A DNA stretch of 9,626 nt from Burkholderiales bacterium (lineage in GTDB: Bacteria > Pseudomonadota > Gammaproteobacteria > Burkholderiales > Burkholderiaceae_C). This document shows, piece after piece, positions 6,279 to 9,626 of this stretch. Every line of letters begins with the position of its first letter. The stretch's first letter is position 1. A model generated the notes under the pieces. It did not search any database. It saw nothing but the letters and a program-made list of their open reading frames with translations, and was not told the DNA's origin. The position numbers were made by a program, and so were the translations under genes. Where the stretch lies: positions 1 to 9,626 of the forward strand of contig JAGWTL010000094.1 in the NCBI GenBank assembly GCA_028869035.1, read 5' to 3'.

Positions 6279-7052
6279 ATGTTTTCTCGTCTTCGTTCCG
6301 ACATCCAGTGCATCCTCGACCGCGATCCGGCCGCCCGCAGCGCCTGGGAGGTGCTGACGTGCTATCCCGGCCTGCACGCCATCGTGATGCACCGCTGGGG
6401 CCACTGGTGCTGGACCCACGGCCTCAAGTGGCTGGGGCGTTTCATCTCGCACATCGGCCGCTGGTTCACGGGCATCGAGATCCACCCGGGCGCGAAGATC
6501 GGTCAGCGTGTTTTCATCGACCACGGCATGGGTGTGGTGATCGGCGAGACCGCCGAGGTGGGCGACGGTTGCACCATCTACCACGGCGTCACGCTGGGCG
6601 GCACCTCGCTCTACAAGGGCACCAAGCGCCACCCCACGTTGGGCAAGGATGTGGTGGTGAGCGCCGGCGCCAAGGTGCTGGGCGGCTTCGAGGTGGGTGA
6701 CGGCGCCAAGATCGGCAGCAATGCGGTGGTGATCAAGCCGGTGCCGGCCGGCGCCACGGCCGTGGGCATTCCGGCGCGCATCATCCCCTCCAAGGCCGGA
6801 GAGAGCGCCGACGTGACCGCGCCGGAGAAGAAGTTCACGGCCTATGGGATCACGCAGGAGGACGATCCACTGAGCCAGGCCATGAAGGGCCTGATCGACA
6901 ACGCGGGCTCGCAGGAGCACCAGATCGCCCTGCTGTGGCAGGCCATCGAAAAACTCTCCTCGGGCAAGCCACCGTCCGACTGCGTTCCCGGCGACGCTGC
7001 GCGCACTGAGCTGTTCGAAAAAGACAAGCTCAACCAGCTGGTTGGCAAGTAA
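6279..7052 (+). CDS. cysE: Serine O-acetyltransferase CysE (short, cytosolic type)
   Basis: CysE transfers acetyl from acetyl-CoA to L-serine to give O-acetylserine, the first committed step of cysteine synthesis. The 257-residue protein has a short helical N-terminus (MFSRLRSDIQCILDRDPAAR), then a left-handed beta-helix of hexapeptide repeats from about 66 to 165. Active-site landmarks are IEIHPGAKIG (66-75) and FIDHGMGVVIGETA (79-92), with catalytic H82. The Asp-His partner of E. coli CysE is replaced by E67; I recall the same Glu in the short Bacillus-type enzymes, so this is a subclass feature rather than a defect. VTLGGTSLYKGTKRHPT (104-120) is the acetyl-CoA/serine loop. Beyond the fold lies an unusual tail of about 85 residues (172-257), hydrophilic and partly helical, ending KDKLNQLVGK. 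It is nine bp downstream of trmJ and probably co-transcribed. No strong ribosome binding site is seen. Confidence 0.95.
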   Translation: MFSRLRSDIQCILDRDPAARSAWEVLTCYPGLHAIVMHRWGHWCWTHGLKWLGRFISHIGRWFTGIEIHPGAKIGQRVFIDHGMGVVIGETAEVGDGCTIYHGVTLGGTSLYKGTKRHPTLGKDVVVSAGAKVLGGFEVGDGAKIGSNAVVIKPVPAGATAVGIPARIIPSKAGESADVTAPEKKFTAYGITQEDDPLSQAMKGLIDNAGSQEHQIALLWQAIEKLSSGKPPSDCVPGDAARTELFEKDKLNQLVGK

Positions 7053-7058
7053 ACTCGC

Positions 7059-7931
7059 TCAGCGCGGCGCGCGTGCGCCCAGCACGTTGACCGCCAGCCC
7101 GCCCATCACCAGCGCCGCGGCGCCCAGCTTCCACGCCTGCAGCGGCTCCCCCAGCATCAGGGCTGAGGCCCCCATGCCGAAAAGGGGGATCAGCAGCGCC
7201 ATGGGGGTGATGGTGGCAGCCGGGTGGCGCGCCAGCAGCCAGCCCCAGGCGCCGAAGCCGAACAGGGTATTGCCCAGCGCCTGCCAGACGACGGCGGCCC
7301 AGGCGGCCAGGCCGGCGCGCGGTAGCGCTTCGGTGAGGCCGGCCGGCCCTTCGAGCCACAAGCTCAGCACCAGCAGCGGTGGGACGGCAAAGACCGAACT
7401 CCAGACCATGAAACCCAGCATGTCGACTTTGCCGATGCTGCGTGCGAGTACGTTGCCGCAGGCCCAGCACAGAGCGCTGCCCAGGGCCAGGACCAGGCCC
7501 AGCGGCGTGACGTCCGTGTGGGTCTGGTGGAAGCTCTGCCAGGCGATCAGCGCAAAACCCAGCGTAGCCAGCGCCAGGCCGCCGAACTGCAGACGCGGCA
7601 TGCGCTCGTGCTGCAGCCAGGCCACCAGCAGCAGCGTCATGAAGACCTGCGACTGCATCAGCAGCGAGGCCAGGCCGGGCGATACATCGTTGCGCATGGC
7701 CAGGAAGAGCAGGCCGAACATGAAGCCGATGAAAACCCCGTAGCTCACCAGATAGCGCCAGGCCACGGCCGGTCGCTTGATGAACAACAGCCAGGGCAGG
7801 GCGCTGAGCAGGAAGCGCATGGTGGCCAGCAGCAGCGGCGGCAGCTCGGTCAGGCCGAACTTGATGACCACGAAATTGGTGCCCCACACCGCGACCACGG
7901 CCAGGGCGAGCAGGAGGTGTGTGAGAGGCAA
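7059..7931 (-). CDS. EamA/DMT-family exporter, similar to O-acetylserine/cysteine exporter
   Basis: This 290-residue inner-membrane protein has about ten hydrophobic segments arranged as two EamA repeats (about 5-131 and 143-285). The opening AVVAVWGTNFVVIKFGLTEL, the VSPGLASLLMQSQVF block (83-97) and LCWACGNVLAR (154-164) closely resemble E. coli EamA (YdeD), which exports O-acetylserine and cysteine. The similarity is from memory, not a search. The start is TTG at 7931: there is no in-frame ATG between it and the upstream TGA, and the N-terminus then aligns in length with E. coli EamA. No Shine-Dalgarno sequence is seen, so expression may depend on the upstream SbtA-like gene 54 bp away. 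It converges on cysE with only 6 bp between stops. Other DMT substrates (amino acids, other metabolites) remain possible. Confidence 0.88.
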   Translation of the reverse strand: MPLTHLLLALAVVAVWGTNFVVIKFGLTELPPLLLATMRFLLSALPWLLFIKRPAVAWRYLVSYGVFIGFMFGLLFLAMRNDVSPGLASLLMQSQVFMTLLLVAWLQHERMPRLQFGGLALATLGFALIAWQSFHQTHTDVTPLGLVLALGSALCWACGNVLARSIGKVDMLGFMVWSSVFAVPPLLVLSLWLEGPAGLTEALPRAGLAAWAAVVWQALGNTLFGFGAWGWLLARHPAATITPMALLIPLFGMGASALMLGEPLQAWKLGAAALVMGGLAVNVLGARAPR

Positions 7932-7951
7932 GGGTGGGGGGCTGAGGTGGT

Positions 7952-7970
7952 CACGGGCGGCGGGCCCGTG
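7952..7970 (-). other. G+C-rich hairpin between SbtA-like and EamA-like genes
   Basis: CACGGGC (7952-7958) and GCCCGTG (7964-7970) form a perfect 7-bp stem with a 5-nt loop in the 54-bp gap between the two leftward genes. No T run follows on the minus strand, so it is not a classical terminator; it could attenuate or stabilise a shared transcript. It could also be chance in G+C-rich DNA. Confidence 0.35.
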
Positions 7971-7985
7971 CGCAGGCCCACCGCT

Positions 7986-8984
7986 TCAGTTCAACACCGA
8001 TTGTGCCACCCAGGCATAGAGTGGAATGCCCGCCAGGATGTTGAGCGGGAAGGTCACGCCCAGGGACATGCCGAAGTACAGCGCGGGCTGGGCCTCGGGG
8101 ATGGCATGGCGCAGCACGGCGGGCACGGCGATATAGGACGCGCTGGCCGCCAGCACCATGAGCAGGATGGTGTCGCCCAGGGGCACGGCCAGCGCCGTGG
8201 CCAGCGCCAGGGCCAGGCCCGCATGCACCAGCGGCGCCAGCAGGGCGTAGGCGATCAGCCAGGGCGAGTGCTGGCGCAGCGGGCCGAGGTTGCGCGCGGT
8301 CAGCAGGCCCATGTCGAGCAGGAAGAAGGCCAGCATGCCCTTGAACAGGTCACCCGAGAAAGGCTGCATGGCCGCCTTGCCGCTCTCGCCCGTGAGCATG
8401 CCGATCAGCATGGCGCCGAGCAGCAGCAGCTGGGCGCCGTCGGTGAGGGACTCGCGCAGGAGGGGGCCGATGCCCGCCGGCTGCGGTGGCGTCAGGGCGG
8501 CGGCGCCATGGGGCAAGGGGAGCACGCCGACGCCCGCATGGCGCCGCTGGGCATTGGCCAGCAGCACCGCCAGCACGATGGCGGGTGACTCCATCAGCGC
8601 CATGGCCGCGGCCATGTAACCGCCGTAGCCGATCTGCTGGTTGTCGAGGAACTGGGTGGCGGTGACAAAGGTCACCGCGCTGACCGAGCCGTAGGTGGCG
8701 GCCAGCGCGGCGGCATCGAAGGGCGAGGCCAGGCGCCGCAGCAGGCGGTGGCCCAGCAGGGGCACGAGCACGGCCAGCAGCACGGCGCAGGCCAGGCTGG
8801 TGACCACCTCGGCCGTCAGGCCCGACTGCGAGAGTGCAAAACCGCCCTTGAGGCCCAGTGCCATGAGCAGGTAGAGCGAGAGGAAGCGCGTGATCGGCGC
8901 GGGGATCTCCAGATTGGACTTCACCGTGCCGGCGAGCATGCCGAACACGAAGAACAGGATGGCGGGGTCAAGCAGGTTGTGCAT
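7986..8984 (-). CDS. SbtA-like sodium-dependent bicarbonate transporter family permease
   Basis: This 332-residue membrane protein belongs to the SbtA/DUF897 family, whose cyanobacterial founder is a high-affinity Na+/HCO3- symporter. It shows about ten hydrophobic segments in two inverted halves joined by a polar linker (about 146-175). The half-site motifs GSVSAVTFVTA (99-109) and SASYIAVPAVLRHAIPEAQP (281-300) align with the GAVSGSTMAAA and SSSDISGPPTLRAGIPSANP blocks I recall from cyanobacterial SbtA. The C-terminus IPLYAWVAQSVLN also fits. The second motif differs at key polar positions (SYIAVP for SDISGP), so substrate affinity or identity may differ. The start ATG at 8984 is supported by GGAG seven bases upstream; an upstream GTG at 9050 would cross the promoter region. 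No SbtB (PII-like) gene follows. The divergent CbbR-like LysR gene is the likely regulator. Confidence 0.88.
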   Translation of the reverse strand: MHNLLDPAILFFVFGMLAGTVKSNLEIPAPITRFLSLYLLMALGLKGGFALSQSGLTAEVVTSLACAVLLAVLVPLLGHRLLRRLASPFDAAALAATYGSVSAVTFVTATQFLDNQQIGYGGYMAAAMALMESPAIVLAVLLANAQRRHAGVGVLPLPHGAAALTPPQPAGIGPLLRESLTDGAQLLLLGAMLIGMLTGESGKAAMQPFSGDLFKGMLAFFLLDMGLLTARNLGPLRQHSPWLIAYALLAPLVHAGLALALATALAVPLGDTILLMVLAASASYIAVPAVLRHAIPEAQPALYFGMSLGVTFPLNILAGIPLYAWVAQSVLN

Positions 8985-9070
8985 CGAAGGTCTCCAGACC
9001 GCGCAATGATGGGGGCGCCGGTGCACAAAGTAAAATCGATATTCAAGCACTTATCCATAGAGTTTTATCT
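8985..9070. promoter_or_regulatory. Divergent SbtA-like/LysR control region with A+T-rich core
   Basis: The 86-bp gap contains a sharply A+T-rich core (9028-9070, about 28% G+C by my count) in otherwise very G+C-rich DNA, as expected for promoter and regulator binding. On the plus strand TAAAAT (9031-9036) resembles a -10 box for the LysR gene, without a clear -35 partner. On the minus strand TTGAAT (9046-9041) could serve as a -35 for the SbtA-like gene, but no good -10 follows at 17 bp. Activator-dependent transcription would fit that. Confidence 0.5.
8992..8995 (-). promoter_or_regulatory. Ribosome binding site of SbtA-like gene
   Basis: GGAG on the minus strand with a 7-nt spacer to ATG 8984. 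It decides the start over the upstream in-frame GTG at 9050. Confidence 0.7.
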
Positions 9071-9072
9071 AT
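9057..9072. promoter_or_regulatory. Candidate LysR operator overlapping the regulator's start codon
   Basis: The inverted repeat ATAGA-N6-TCTAT ends in the first two bases of the LysR start codon. LysR-type regulators typically bind interrupted dyads with T-N11-A cores near their own promoters and repress themselves. A nearby direct repeat, TTATC at 9051-9055 and 9065-9069, overlaps it. The short arms make chance possible. Confidence 0.4.
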
Positions 9073-9626
9073 GAACGTAACCTTTCGCCAGCTGCGCCTC
9101 TTCCTGGCGCTGGCCGAAACCGGCAGCGTCAGCGGCGCGGCGCGCGCGATGCATGTGACGCAGCCCACCGCCTCCATGCAGCTGCGCGAAATCAGCGAGG
9201 CCGTGGGCCTGCCGCTCTACGAGGTGGTGGCGCGCCGCGTGCACCTGACCCAGGCCGGACTGGAGCTGGCGCGTACGGCGCGGCGCATGGCCACCGAGTG
9301 GGAGGCTTTCGGCCAGACCATCGACGGCCTCAAGGGGCTGACGCGCGGCCGGCTCAAGGTGGCGGTGGTGAGCACGGCCAAGTACTTCATCCCGCGCCTG
9401 CTCGGCCACTTCTGCAGCCACCACCCCGACGTCGAGATCTCGCTGGAGGTGCTCAACCGCGACGGCGTGGTCAGCCGCCTGCGCGAGAACCTGGACGATC
9501 TCTACATCATGTCGCGGCCGCCGGCCGAGCTGGAGCTCGAAGATCAGGTCTTCCTGCCCAATCCGCTGGTGCTGATCGCTGCGACCTCGCATCCGCTGGC
9601 GCGCCGGCGCAGACTGCAGCTGCAGG
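9071..9626 (+). CDS. LysR-family transcriptional regulator, CbbR-like, 3' end outside window
   Basis: The first 185 residues of a roughly 300-residue DNA-binding regulator are visible. Residues 3-63 are the winged helix-turn-helix: TFRQLRLFLALAETGSVSGA, then MHVTQPTASMQLREI and LPLYEVVARRVHLTQAG, the usual LysR signature. The linker helix covers about 64-90. The effector domain begins at about 92 with GRLKVAVVSTAKYFIPRLLG; the STAKYF segment, the HPDVEISLEVLNRD stretch and YIMSRPPAELELEDQVF resemble CbbR/CmpR-type regulators of carbon fixation and bicarbonate uptake genes. The ATG at 9071 places the N-terminus at the family position; only a weak AGAG precedes it. Divergence from the SbtA-like permease across 86 bp suggests that it controls that gene. 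The CbbR subgroup assignment is by recalled similarity and is less certain than LysR membership. Confidence 0.92.
   Translation, partial: MNVTFRQLRLFLALAETGSVSGAARAMHVTQPTASMQLREISEAVGLPLYEVVARRVHLTQAGLELARTARRMATEWEAFGQTIDGLKGLTRGRLKVAVVSTAKYFIPRLLGHFCSHHPDVEISLEVLNRDGVVSRLRENLDDLYIMSRPPAELELEDQVFLPNPLVLIAATSHPLARRRRLQLQ

Noticed and set aside
7518..8588. Rightward open frame of 356 codons rich in Q, G and H
   Set aside because: It is antisense to two membrane transporter genes; the composition is the usual complement of leucine- and alanine-rich membrane coding DNA.
8985..9050. Upstream GTG start at 9050 for the SbtA-like gene
   Set aside because: The extra 22 residues are not family-like and cross the A+T-rich promoter region; ATG 8984 has a good ribosome binding site.

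Overview
The window is high-G+C, densely packed chromosomal DNA. The protein sequences and the gene pairs (trmJ-cysE; a short DUF2256 gene with an iron-sulfur type photolyase) suggest a betaproteobacterium of the order Burkholderiales, probably close to the Comamonadaceae. That placement is inferred from recalled similarity; no search was run.

Layout from left to right. (1) A leftward operon at 1-1048 holds a 53-residue DUF2256 zinc-ribbon-like protein whose stop overlaps the start of a photolyase/cryptochrome-family gene, cut by the window edge. (2) Divergent from it across 261 bp, 1310-4282 encodes a 990-residue cytosolic cyclic-di-GMP protein (coiled coil, four PAS-like domains, GGDEF, EAL) with every catalytic motif I checked intact. 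(3) A 99-bp convergent gap holds a 60-bp palindromic repeat. (4) suhB (inositol monophosphatase family) runs leftward at 4382-5287. (5) Divergent from suhB, trmJ (tRNA ribose methyltransferase) and cysE (serine O-acetyltransferase) form a tight rightward pair at 5412-7052. (6) Convergent with cysE and only 6 bp away is a leftward EamA/DMT exporter resembling the E. coli O-acetylserine/cysteine exporter; upstream of it on the same strand is an SbtA-like bicarbonate-transporter family gene. (7) Divergent from the SbtA-like gene, a CbbR-like LysR regulator begins at 9071 and runs off the right edge.

Two functional themes can be argued from proximity. cysE makes O-acetylserine and the neighbouring exporter family includes O-acetylserine/cysteine exporters. 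The SbtA-like permease and the CbbR-like regulator share an A+T-rich 86-bp control region and may form an inorganic-carbon acquisition module.

The most unusual structure is a nested palindromic element, about 102 bp (34 codons), lying in frame inside trmJ. Its core is an inverted copy (55 of 60 bases identical) of the repeat at 4298-4357, and it is flanked by two broken pieces of the same element in the opposite orientation. I see no rRNA, tRNA, CRISPR array, insertion sequence or phage genes, and no wholly new multi-gene system. Most of the window is ordinary core chromosome.
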